A stretch of 53,353 nucleotides of DNA, taken from positions 1-53,353 of the forward strand of contig JAEWVM010000066.1 in NCBI GenBank assembly GCA_023396615.1, in the 5' to 3' direction. Position numbers and translations under genes: made by a program. Positions 1 to 7,367 of this stretch are shown one piece after another (position 1 is the stretch's first letter; every line of letters starts with the position of its first letter). The stretch is from Spirochaetota bacterium (GTDB lineage Bacteria > Spirochaetota > UBA4802 > JAFGJZ01). The notes under the pieces are model-generated. The model was not told where the DNA came from, ran no database searches, and saw only the letters and a list, made by a program, of their open reading frames with translations.

Positions 1-146
1 TCAAACGTACCGGGATATATTCCTATTATCATCAGTCCTCTACCAGTCAGACTGTTTTAAAATAATCACTTATTTGAGCTTGTCAAGGAAAATTCGGCTT
101 TAAGGGGTAATATTGGCATAAAAATGAAGCTGAAAGGAATTTTTGA

Positions 147-168
147 CCGGCGGAGTTTCCCCCGCCGG
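147..168 (-). terminator. Stem-loop after the barrel gene
   Basis: Seven-bp GC arms (CCGGCGG and CCGCCGG) enclose an 8-nt loop, beginning 7 nt past the stop codon of the minus-strand gene at 175-816. The hairpin is stable, but the minus-strand side has no proper U-tract (it continues GTCAAAAATT). It may therefore be a 3'-end stabiliser or a weak terminator. Nothing else is visible in bases 1-146. Confidence 0.4.
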
Positions 169-174
169 ATTTCA

Positions 175-816
175 TTAGAATTTCATCTCTACGCCGGCTT
201 TGACGGCAAGAAGCTGTCTTTTGAGCTTTAGATCACCATCATCATATCCGTTTGTAAATGATCTTTTCAGAATAAGACCTATATTTAGATCAGCAGTTTC
301 TGCTATAGGAATCAAATATCCAGCCCCAACAAGAAGACCGACTTCATTTTTCTTTTCAGATCCGGAAGCTTTTCCGCCATCTTGAAATTTCCATTCACCC
401 ACAGGAACACCTACAAATAAACCTGCATCGAAATAGAATCCCTGAAAATTTGTAAAACGATAACCTAAATTAACATCCATATATTTTGCTTTTAGCTTAA
501 CTGTAGATTTTTCTTCAAACCCTGGATAAGTTGTTTCGCTATCCATTTTGTATGACACGTTTGAATATTCCAAACCGCCGAAAATAGAACCAGTATCAGA
601 AACATTATAAAAACCATTGAATCCAATAAAATAAGACCCGGAAGTAACAGGATCTGCTTCATAGTAATCCAAAGATTCTTTGACAACAGGATAGTTTATA
701 CCACCACCAGCATAAAGAGCGAATTTAACTCCGCCTGCTTCAAGCCCCTGTGAATAGAGAGCACTGCTTCCTGAAACCAATAGTACGGCAACTGCCGCAA
801 AAAAAAATTTTTTCAT
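175..816 (-). CDS. Small outer-membrane beta-barrel protein
   Basis: The 213-residue protein opens with a signal peptide (MKKFFFAAVAVLLVSG, cleavage probably near ALYSQ). It continues as alternating polar/hydrophobic strands with many Tyr, Gly and Phe and ends in Phe, the usual BAM recognition residue. This indicates a small OmpA/OmpW-like barrel of about eight strands in the outer membrane. The ligand or role is not known. An in-frame ATG four codons upstream (828) is less likely, because the GGAGG ribosome site at 821-826 lies inside that extension and is well spaced for the ATG at 816. The gene is monocistronic, with its own promoter at 854-881. Confidence 0.8.
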   Translation of the reverse strand: MKKFFFAAVAVLLVSGSSALYSQGLEAGGVKFALYAGGGINYPVVKESLDYYEADPVTSGSYFIGFNGFYNVSDTGSIFGGLEYSNVSYKMDSETTYPGFEEKSTVKLKAKYMDVNLGYRFTNFQGFYFDAGLFVGVPVGEWKFQDGGKASGSEKKNEVGLLVGAGYLIPIAETADLNIGLILKRSFTNGYDDGDLKLKRQLLAVKAGVEMKF

Positions 817-833
817 TCTTTCCTCCATAATAT

Positions 834-849
834 TATCCTTTAAAGGATA
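834..849. promoter_or_regulatory. 16-bp perfect palindrome at transcript start
   Basis: TATCCTT-TA-AAGGATA reads as a perfect 16-bp palindrome between the promoter and the ribosome site of the barrel gene. It sits about where transcription should start, so it could be an operator or a small 5'-end RNA hairpin. The palindrome is directly visible; its function is inferred. Confidence 0.45.
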
Positions 850-853
850 CGGA

Positions 854-881
854 ATTATCCGCTACTTTTTGTACAATTCAA
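854..881 (-). promoter_or_regulatory. Promoter of the barrel gene
   Basis: On the minus strand, TTGAAT (876-881) and GATAAT (854-859) are separated by 16 bp. This is a reasonable housekeeping promoter 38 nt upstream of the start codon at 816. Confidence 0.45.
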
Positions 882-938
882 GTCTTTTTTGTTACAAAAT
901 TACTCTAAAAAAATAAGTTTTAAAAACATAACTGCAGT

Positions 939-2006
939 TTAAAATAATACTAAAACCGCATTTTTAATTTCATCTATTCCCTTTTTCTCTTTTACAGAAC
1001 AAAATACTGCATCAGGATATTCCGATCTGATTTTTATAAGCTGTTCATCATAAGCCAAGTCGGTTTTGTTGAAAACTTTTATCACTTTTCCTGTATATCC
1101 GATTTCAGCAAGTTCATCGTCAACAGTTTTGATGCATTCTGAATAATTCGGGTTTGATGAATCAATCAGATGAATCACCATATCGGAAAATAATATTTCT
1201 TCAAATGTCGAACGGAAAGCTTTTACAAGAGTTGCCGGAAGATTGCGGATGAATCCGACCGTGTCAGTAAGCAGAACTTTTCGGTCATCGGAAATATACA
1301 CTTCCCTGGTAAATGAATCCAAAGTTGCAAAAAGTCTGTTTTCAATGAAAAGATTTTTTTTTGAAAGCAATGAAACAAGTGATGACTTGCCTGCGTTAGT
1401 ATAACCGGCAACAGCAATTTTAACGGCGTTTTCGCGCGATTTTCTTTTCAGTGAGCGTGTCTTTTCAATCGCTTTCAGGCTCTCGTTCAGTTTATGAATT
1501 TTGCGCTGAATGTGGCGTCTATCCGTTTCAAGTTTTGTTTCACCGGGTCCGCGGGTTCCTATCCCTCCCCCGAGTCTTGAAAGAACCATTCCTTTTCCGC
1601 GGATTCTCGGAAGCATGTTGTTCAACTGAGCAAGCTCAACCTGAATCTTTGCTTCCGCGCTCGAAGCACGTAGGGCAAAAATATCAAGAATTACATCACA
1701 GCGCGATAAAACCTTGATTTCCAAATAATTCTCGAGATTATTATACTGAACGGCTTTTATGTTATTAATATCAAAAACAACGGCGTCAGCGGCTTTATCC
1801 TCAGCCTCTTTTTTAATCGTCTCAAGCCAACCGCTTCCGATGATATGCGCCGGATCAATGCTTTGTTTTTTAATGATAAAAGAGGAAGCAACATCGCCGC
1901 CGGTTGTTTTTACAAGTTCGGCCAATTCCGAAATCGAATACTCTGCGGCAGTTTTTTCGTTGGAAGCTCCTATCAATCCTACAAGAATAATCTTTTCTTT
2001 TTTCAT
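939..2006 (-). CDS. hflX: GTPase HflX
   Basis: HflX is a ribosome-associated GTPase that splits stalled or stress-damaged 70S ribosomes. The 355-residue protein has the diagnostic linker motif GGGIGTRGPGETKLETDRR at residues 146-164. The GTPase motifs follow: G1 GYTNAGKS (201-208), G2 FATLD (226-230), G3 DTVG (248-251) and G4 NKTD near 313. The length is at the short end for the family, and the C-terminal extension seen in some HflX proteins is absent. The start ATG overlaps the stop of the upstream DUF192 gene (ATGA), so the two are translationally coupled. The identification is secure. Confidence 0.95.
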   Translation of the reverse strand: MKKEKIILVGLIGASNEKTAAEYSISELAELVKTTGGDVASSFIIKKQSIDPAHIIGSGWLETIKKEAEDKAADAVVFDINNIKAVQYNNLENYLEIKVLSRCDVILDIFALRASSAEAKIQVELAQLNNMLPRIRGKGMVLSRLGGGIGTRGPGETKLETDRRHIQRKIHKLNESLKAIEKTRSLKRKSRENAVKIAVAGYTNAGKSSLVSLLSKKNLFIENRLFATLDSFTREVYISDDRKVLLTDTVGFIRNLPATLVKAFRSTFEEILFSDMVIHLIDSSNPNYSECIKTVDDELAEIGYTGKVIKVFNKTDLAYDEQLIKIRSEYPDAVFCSVKEKKGIDEIKNAVLVLF

Positions 2007-2455
2007 TTATTGCCGGATGATCTGATGTCGACAAAACAACCTTCGACGATCTGATTCTTTTCAAAAAAACCTTTATTGACTTCAAGCGCGTATCTGGCCG
2101 GATTTCTGGAAGGATATGTCAGAACATCATTATTTTCCTTCATGTCGGTTATCTGAAGAATTTTTCCAGTTGAATCAATATATGCAATACTCAAAGGAAA
2201 AGAAACATTCTTCATCCAGAAATTCAGATATTGTTCACGCGGAAAAATGAAAAGCATTCCTGAACCTGAATCTAAAGCGGATCTGTCCATAAGTCCTCTG
2301 GTACGTTCCGCATTGTTCTGGGCAATTTCAACCTGAATTTTAATTATTGCACCAGCTGAATTCTTAATGGATATAATGCGTTTTTCCATAGAGAATAAAG
2401 TTCCGCAGAATAGAATTATCAGACAAAGTAATGTTTTACTAAAATGATGAAGCAT
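2003..2455 (-). CDS. Exported DUF192 family protein
   Basis: This 150-residue protein has an N-terminal signal sequence (residues 1-22) followed by one DUF192 domain. Family landmarks are visible: RTRGLMDR, GMLFIFP, FWMKNVSFPLSI and YALEVNKGFF. DUF192 proteins form small beta-barrels whose biochemical role is unknown, and exported forms are common. The gene overlaps the preceding envelope-protein gene by 17 bp and hflX by 4 bp, forming a three-gene operon. The family assignment is firm and the function unknown. Confidence 0.85.
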   Translation of the reverse strand: MLHHFSKTLLCLIILFCGTLFSMEKRIISIKNSAGAIIKIQVEIAQNNAERTRGLMDRSALDSGSGMLFIFPREQYLNFWMKNVSFPLSIAYIDSTGKILQITDMKENNDVLTYPSRNPARYALEVNKGFFEKNQIVEGCFVDIRSSGNK

Positions 2456-3197
2456 ATTCGACCTTCAGAATTCGGCATGGAGTTTCATCGTCCTGAAAAA
2501 TTACTGCAAGCATAACTCCTGCATTCGGTGTAAAATTCATCTTTAACCCCAGATTTCCAAGCCATTCTTCTTTTCTCTTGAAATTATAGTATACCTTTTC
2601 GCCTTCTGCCTTGAACGCAAACATAGTTCCAAGCGGAATATCGAGCGATGCGAAATATGTAGCATCTTTCGGTACGTAATCAGGCTGAACCGGAAGACGC
2701 ATACCGAAAGTCAGATACTGCTCTGAACCGAATGCAAACAGCGGTTTGGTAATTGCAAAATACGGACCGCAAATCTTTCTATTATACTTAGATGATGCAT
2801 ATTCATTGCGTCTTCCGCTGCTTTCAACTTTACCGTATGCACCAATATAAAATGAATCATAACCGAGCGCAATCGATATTGGAAAGGACTCCCATCCGTC
2901 AGTGAGTTTTAGTTTAGCTACAACTCCCGGAGTATTTGCATCTGCCTTTTCCTTGCCTACCGCATGATCAACATCAAGTGAAACACCTATATAAATAGCG
3001 TCATGAACACCGACTATTGTCTTAAATTCCATGCCGCCGCGGTCATAAGCGAGCATCGACACATCAAATCCCGCTCTCGGAAGTGTAAATGCCGTCGGCG
3101 AATTTATCGTATAAATTCCGCCGGACATGTTTTCATTTTCAGCGAACATAGGTATCGAAACGAGAGCAAGACAAATCATGAAATATTTTCTAATCAT
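2439..3197 (-). CDS. Predicted outer-membrane/envelope beta protein
   Basis: The 252-residue protein has a signal peptide (cleavage near PMFAEN). The mature chain is rich in Gly, Tyr and Phe with repeated beta-strand-like segments and ends in Phe. It resembles barrel proteins of the YjbH/lipid A deacylase-like size class, but I cannot name a family. It is the first gene of the operon with the DUF192 protein and hflX, and a good AAGGA ribosome site precedes the ATG. The export call is firm; the barrel call is probable. Confidence 0.65.
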   Translation of the reverse strand: MIRKYFMICLALVSIPMFAENENMSGGIYTINSPTAFTLPRAGFDVSMLAYDRGGMEFKTIVGVHDAIYIGVSLDVDHAVGKEKADANTPGVVAKLKLTDGWESFPISIALGYDSFYIGAYGKVESSGRRNEYASSKYNRKICGPYFAITKPLFAFGSEQYLTFGMRLPVQPDYVPKDATYFASLDIPLGTMFAFKAEGEKVYYNFKRKEEWLGNLGLKMNFTPNAGVMLAVIFQDDETPCRILKVEYASSF

Positions 3198-3258
3198 AAA
3201 ATCCTTCCGAAAAAAGCAGTCTCTTCATTATCGGAATTAAACGCATTTCTCTTATAAT

Positions 3259-3286
3259 AAAAACTCTCCTTTTGAGGAGAGTTTTT
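3259..3286 (-). terminator. Bidirectional intrinsic terminator
   Basis: Arms AAAAACTCTCCT and AGGAGAGTTTTT (12 bp) flank a TTTG loop. T-runs exist on both strands. It lies just past the stop of the gene at 3325-4098 and upstream of the envelope-protein operon. Confidence 0.8.
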
Positions 3287-3298
3287 ATTGCTGCATCT

Positions 3299-3332
3299 CT
3301 AATTGATGATATCAATTCATATCATCAATTAG
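3299..3332. repeat. 14-bp inverted repeat spanning a stop codon
   Basis: The arms CTAATTGATGATAT and ATATCATCAATTAG are perfect inverted copies with a 6-nt spacer. The palindrome includes the stop codon (3325-3327) and last codons of the reductase-like gene, and it is followed by the intrinsic terminator at 3259-3286. Confidence 0.6.
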
Positions 3333-4098
3333 TAAGCATCTTAAATCTTTCTCTAAGTTTTTCACGATACTCATTCTTGATATTTTCTTCAATACCTGCA
3401 AGTGGTCTAACAGGAACAAGATTCAGATAATCATATTGAACTCTATTTTCTGCCGTTACAGTCTTTGCAGTTCCCTCTGCAAGCTTCTGAATTGCATCAC
3501 GGGCATCATTCCCGCTAATGCCGAATTCTTTTGCGAGTTCAAAAAGTTCTGCAAACTGATAATCTAAGTAAGTATAACCCATTGCGGTTATTACAGCATA
3601 TGCCTCAATCAGATCATCTTTAACTTCAGGAATACTGCCAAGAACTGAAAGTCTTTCAATTAATTCTAACTTTTTGGCACTGTCGAATCCTTCAGAGAAG
3701 GATATCGGATTATAACCGGCATTGACTATTGACGGAGCATTTGGATTCATTCTTGCAACATTTTGTAATCCGCCAAATGAATCAATAGTTTTTGAAATCC
3801 GTATTTTCGGGACAAGAGACAATAGCACTGCACCCGGCTTCAATACACTCGACAAACTATTAGCTGTTTCGGCAAAAACAGGCGGATGTACAGCCAAAAT
3901 AACAATATCTGCTCCGCTTGCGGCTTCCTTCTCAGATTCAAATATTTCCGCATAAGAAACGATTTCTTTAATACTTTTCGCCGCTTCCTGATTGATGTCA
4001 TAAACGCGGACTTCATCAAACATTCCATTCTTGATTTTGAGACCTTCAAGAATAATTCTGCTTATTCTTCCCGCTCCGATTATCGCTGCTTTATTCAT
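3325..4098 (-). CDS. Divergent pyrroline-5-carboxylate reductase-like dehydrogenase
   Basis: The 257-residue protein starts with a Rossmann nucleotide-binding motif (IIGAGRISRIILEGL, residues 5-19) and continues with the ProC-like segments DIVILAVHPP and ARMNPNAPSIV. The usual ProC GSGPAY-type segment is replaced by TAMGYTYLDYQ. The expected C-terminal substrate motif (a SPGGTT-type loop) is missing; NLVPVRPLAG stands there instead. It is therefore probably not a standard proline-biosynthesis ProC but a relative acting on another substrate. The ATG has a strong AGGAGG site. It lies 78 bp downstream of an ArsR gene, and its promoter carries a copy of that regulator's operator. Confidence 0.65.
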   Translation of the reverse strand: MNKAAIIGAGRISRIILEGLKIKNGMFDEVRVYDINQEAAKSIKEIVSYAEIFESEKEAASGADIVILAVHPPVFAETANSLSSVLKPGAVLLSLVPKIRISKTIDSFGGLQNVARMNPNAPSIVNAGYNPISFSEGFDSAKKLELIERLSVLGSIPEVKDDLIEAYAVITAMGYTYLDYQFAELFELAKEFGISGNDARDAIQKLAEGTAKTVTAENRVQYDYLNLVPVRPLAGIEENIKNEYREKLRERFKMLTN

Positions 4099-4133
4099 AG
4101 CAACCTCCTTTATTGTTGCATTTTACATTTGCA

Positions 4134-4163
4134 CTTATGCGCATTTGTGCATGTTTTAAGCAA
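4134..4163 (-). promoter_or_regulatory. Promoter and degenerate ArsR operator for the reductase-like gene
   Basis: On the minus strand, TTGCTT (4158-4163) and CATAAG (4134-4139) are 18 bp apart. Between them, at 4135-4154, lies TTATGCGC-N4-GTGCATGT on the plus strand. It matches the operator in front of the arsR gene (ATATGCAC-N4-GTGCATAT) at 13 of 16 arm positions with the same spacer length. Repression by the adjacent ArsR is inferred from this. Confidence 0.5.
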
Positions 4164-4176
4164 AAAAATACTCTGC

Positions 4177-4521
4177 TCATTTAACCGTCATCCCGGACGA
4201 AAGACAGCTTGCTAATCTTTCGTAATCTTCCCTTACTCCGCATTGTGAATCCGAAACAATTTTAACAGCCTGAAGCAAAGCTTTAACCTGAAGATCTTTG
4301 CTGTTAAGCGAATACATCATCATTTTGCCCTCACGCCTTTCGATAACAACACCCGACGCGACAAGAACGGACATGGCTTTGGAAATTGTATACTGAGCTT
4401 TACCAAGCGAATTAATAATTTCACATGCGCAAAGCTCTCTTCCGCTCTTTGCCAGAACAGCTACAATACGAAAACGGGTTTCTTCTCCGAGAGCCTTGAA
4501 CTTTTCATAACATTGCTTCAT
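4177..4521 (-). CDS. ArsR/SmtB-family metal(loid)-responsive repressor
   Basis: This 114-residue winged-helix repressor carries ELCACEI (CxC at about residues 31-33) in the recognition-helix region. That corresponds to the CVC arsenite site of classical ArsR, and further Cys residues occur near the C terminus (SQCGV, ASCL). Family members dissociate from DNA on binding As(III), Sb(III) or related metals. No ribosome site precedes the ATG, which lies 7 nt beyond the -10, so the mRNA is predicted to be leaderless. A perfect palindrome in the promoter suggests autorepression. The downstream gene is an oxidoreductase, not an efflux pump, which is unusual. Confidence 0.85.
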   Translation of the reverse strand: MKQCYEKFKALGEETRFRIVAVLAKSGRELCACEIINSLGKAQYTISKAMSVLVASGVVIERREGKMMMYSLNSKDLQVKALLQAVKIVSDSQCGVREDYERLASCLSSGMTVK

Positions 4522-4528
4522 GTATGCA

Positions 4529-4557
4529 CATATGCACTATCGTGCATATTATGTCAA
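4529..4557 (-). promoter_or_regulatory. arsR promoter with overlapping palindromic operator
   Basis: On the minus strand, a consensus TTGACA (4552-4557) is followed after 17 bp by CATATG (4529-4534). The perfect palindrome ATATGCAC-N4-GTGCATAT (4530-4549) covers the spacer and the -10. The ATG (4521) follows 7 nt after the -10, leaving no room for a 5' leader. Confidence 0.65.
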
Positions 4558-4564
4558 TCTTTTT

Positions 4565-6064
4565 TTATCGATAATCCTCATCAGACCAGCCAATATCAGA
4601 AAGAAACTCATCGTATGTTCCGGAATATACAGTTACTGAGCCGTTATCAAAAACTATAAGCTTTGTAGCAACGTTTCTGATATGCATTTCATTATGAGTT
4701 ACCATTACAACTGATCCGTCGAAATTATCAATCGCTTCGATAAGCGAATCACATGACTGCATATCAAGATGGTTTGTCGGCTCATCAAGAAAAAGAATAT
4801 GTGCCGGCATAACCAGAATTTTACCGAGAAGCACGCGACTTTTTTCTCCGCCGGATAACACCTTGATTTTCTTAAGCGCATTATCACCGGAAAACATGAG
4901 TCCGCCTGCAATTACACGGGCTTTCGCATCGGTGCAAAGCCGGTCGGCACTTTTAATTTCTTCTGTAACGGTTTTGTTATCATTGAGCGCAATTTTATTC
5001 GTCTGCCCGAAGTATCCCTGCTGAAGCGACGGATGCCTTGAAACGTTTCCTTCAACCGGTCGAAGCTCACCGGCGAGAAGTTTAAGAAGCGTTGATTTTC
5101 CTTTTCCGTTTTTACCGATGATGCATACTCTATCGCGTTTTCCGATAGCAAAAGAAAGATCTTCAATTAAATGAGGTTCGTTTTCACCATACGAGAATGA
5201 AAGATTTTCAACTGTCATCATCTGGCTTGCTTCAAATTTCGCACTATTGAAGTAAAGCTCCAAATCTTCAATCGATTCAAGCGCTTTCATTTCACCCTGC
5301 TTTTCGAGCTTCTTTACCCTCGATTGAGTCCTGCTTGCGAAACTCGCTTTTGCCTTAAAGCGCGCTATAAAAACTTCTTCCTGACGTCGTTTTTTCTCTT
5401 CATTCAACCGCGTCTTTTCATAAATCTCTTCTTCCTGATTAATCTGAGCATATAATTTTTCGGTATCTCCCTCGACTTTTCGGGCCTTTCTGCGGTGAAT
5501 CGCAGCTGTATGAGTTACAACACTGTCCATAAAACTTCTGTCATGCGTAATGAGCATGAACTCTCCCGGCCATTCATTTAGAAATTCTTCAAGCCAGCGG
5601 ATCGCAACAATGTCGAGATAGTTTGTCGGCTCATCAAGAAGAAGCATATCAGGATTTGACACAAGAAGCTTGGCAAGATTCATTCTTATTTGATATCCTC
5701 CTGAAAAATCATGCGGAGATCTCTGCATGTCATCTTCAGAAAAACCAAGTCCCGATAAAACTCTTTCAACCTGCCATGTCTCATACTCTTCTCCGGCAGG
5801 AAGTCCGAGTGAACACTCTTCTAGAACAGTAGATTTGGTAAATTTCAAATGCTGTTCCAAATGACCTATTTTATATCCTTTTGGAATGGAAATCATTCCT
5901 GAGTCGGCTTCTGTATTTCCGAGAATCATCTGAAACAAAGTGGATTTTCCATGTCCGTTTCTTCCGACAAGTCCAAGCTTCTCTCCCTGATTAACGCTCA
6001 AGCTCATGTCCTCAAAAAGAACCTGACCGGTAAAAGCTTTATTAATATTGATGAATTTAATCAT
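4565..6064 (-). CDS. ABC-F family ATPase
   Basis: The 499-residue soluble protein has two ABC cassettes and no membrane domain. Cassette 1 has Walker A GRNGHGKS (34-41), signature FSGGYQIR (120-127) and Walker B LLLDEPTNYLD (141-151). A charged helical linker spans about 195-270. Cassette 2 has GKNGKGKS (317-324), LSGGEKSR (403-410) and LFLDEPTNHLD. ABC-F proteins bind the ribosomal E site and relieve stalled translation, and some confer antibiotic resistance. There is no long C-terminal coiled coil as in Uup. The first signature has Tyr where Gln/Glu is usual. A GAGGA ribosome site precedes the ATG. The exact subfamily is not determined. Confidence 0.9.
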   Translation of the reverse strand: MIKFININKAFTGQVLFEDMSLSVNQGEKLGLVGRNGHGKSTLFQMILGNTEADSGMISIPKGYKIGHLEQHLKFTKSTVLEECSLGLPAGEEYETWQVERVLSGLGFSEDDMQRSPHDFSGGYQIRMNLAKLLVSNPDMLLLDEPTNYLDIVAIRWLEEFLNEWPGEFMLITHDRSFMDSVVTHTAAIHRRKARKVEGDTEKLYAQINQEEEIYEKTRLNEEKKRRQEEVFIARFKAKASFASRTQSRVKKLEKQGEMKALESIEDLELYFNSAKFEASQMMTVENLSFSYGENEPHLIEDLSFAIGKRDRVCIIGKNGKGKSTLLKLLAGELRPVEGNVSRHPSLQQGYFGQTNKIALNDNKTVTEEIKSADRLCTDAKARVIAGGLMFSGDNALKKIKVLSGGEKSRVLLGKILVMPAHILFLDEPTNHLDMQSCDSLIEAIDNFDGSVVMVTHNEMHIRNVATKLIVFDNGSVTVYSGTYDEFLSDIGWSDEDYR

Positions 6065-6237
6065 GTTTTCCTCTATAATTACGGTATACGATCATAAAAT
6101 AATTTATTATTCGGATGAAATATTTTTAATAATATCCATAAGCTAAAACAAACATTTTCGCAGTTTATGAAGCTGCAACGGATAAAAATTATCACAAATG
6201 TTATTGATCAAGCATAAAAAAAGAAACAATGTAAATC

Positions 6238-6891
6238 TTATTTTTTTTCTGCCAGAAGAAGACCGTCGCCGATCGGAACAATACATGCGTTTACATTTTC
6301 ATCGGAAAACACATGATTGTTGAATTTCCGTATAGCTTCGGTTGTCTGCGACTTGTCAGATTCATCGGCGACATTGCCGTAGAATAAAACATTATCAGCA
6401 ATAATTATTCCGCCCTTTTCAAGAAGCTTAATGGATTTCTCGTAATAATCTATATAACCTTTTTTGTCGGCATCAATAAAAACAATTCCGGCTTTTGACA
6501 AATAATCTGCACTCAAATCATCGAGAACATCGGATGCTTTTCCGCAGAAAATATTTACTTTATCCGAATATCCATAATCTTTAAAATATGATTTTGCAGT
6601 CTCCGCATTAGTTTCATTTTTTTCAATAGTGATGATACGGCAGTTTTCAGGCATTGCCTCTGCCATTGCGACCGCGCTGTATCCCAGAAATGTTCCGATT
6701 TCGATTATCAGTGAAGGTTTTTTCAATCTTATCAGAAAAGAAATAAAAGACACCTGTTCAGGCGTAATAAACATTTTCGACTGAGGATGAGAAATATTAT
6801 CATTACGGATTTTATTGAGATGCGGACTTTCATTTGAAAATCCGCGGATATATGAAATCAGTTCATTATCAATTCCGAGAGTCTTTTCCAT
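6238..6891 (-). CDS. SAM-dependent O-methyltransferase (caffeoyl-CoA OMT-like)
   Basis: The 217-residue class I methyltransferase has the SAM-binding motif EIGTFLGYSA (64-73), the acidic motif FIDADK (128-133) and DNVLFYG (156-162). This is the pattern of the metal-dependent family 3 O-methyltransferases (COMT-like). Bacterial members methylate small catechol-type hydroxyls or, in some cases, tRNA wobble uridines (TrmR). The start codon shares one base with the ilvN stop (TGATG), so it is cotranscribed with ilvBN. The substrate is unknown and the link with branched-chain amino acids is unclear. Confidence 0.85.
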   Translation of the reverse strand: MEKTLGIDNELISYIRGFSNESPHLNKIRNDNISHPQSKMFITPEQVSFISFLIRLKKPSLIIEIGTFLGYSAVAMAEAMPENCRIITIEKNETNAETAKSYFKDYGYSDKVNIFCGKASDVLDDLSADYLSKAGIVFIDADKKGYIDYYEKSIKLLEKGGIIIADNVLFYGNVADESDKSQTTEAIRKFNNHVFSDENVNACIVPIGDGLLLAEKK

Positions 6892-7367
6892 CAGTCTTTA
6901 GGAAAAGAAATTCTTCCGCTGCGGTTCAGCTCTTTTATTCCATAAGGTCTAAGAATTTCTATGAAAATATCAAGCTGTTCCGGAGAGCCAAGATACTCAA
7001 GCGTAATGGACTTTTGTGTAATATCAAGTATCGTGGCCTTGAATGTCTGGGCAATCTGAAATATTTCAATACGTTTTGAAGATGAAAGCTGAAGCTTCAG
7101 CATAACTATTTCACGCTGAAACGAATATTCCTTAGGCTGATCAGTAACCTTTATTATATCAATCAGTTTATTCAGCTGTTTTTTTACCTGTTCGATAACA
7201 CGGTCATCACCGTTAACAACAACTGTAATGCATGATATGTCATCATCCTCAGTTTTGCTGACTGAGAGCGAATCGATATTATATCCGCGTGCTGAAAAAA
7301 GATTTACCACGCGCGCGAGAACACCTGACTGATTTTCAACTTTTACCGAAAGGACGTGCTGACTCAT
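6891..7367 (-). CDS. ilvN: Acetolactate synthase small (regulatory) subunit
   Basis: The 158-residue protein has an N-terminal ACT domain (VKVENQSGVLARVVNLF, residues 9-25) and the C-terminal small-subunit domain, including RPYGIKELNRSGRISF at the end. It binds the catalytic subunit and confers valine feedback inhibition on the first shared step of isoleucine, valine and leucine synthesis. The length is typical of the short IlvN/IlvH form. The start overlaps the ilvB stop by 4 bp. Confidence 0.95.
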   Translation of the reverse strand: MSQHVLSVKVENQSGVLARVVNLFSARGYNIDSLSVSKTEDDDISCITVVVNGDDRVIEQVKKQLNKLIDIIKVTDQPKEYSFQREIVMLKLQLSSSKRIEIFQIAQTFKATILDITQKSITLEYLGSPEQLDIFIEILRPYGIKELNRSGRISFPKD

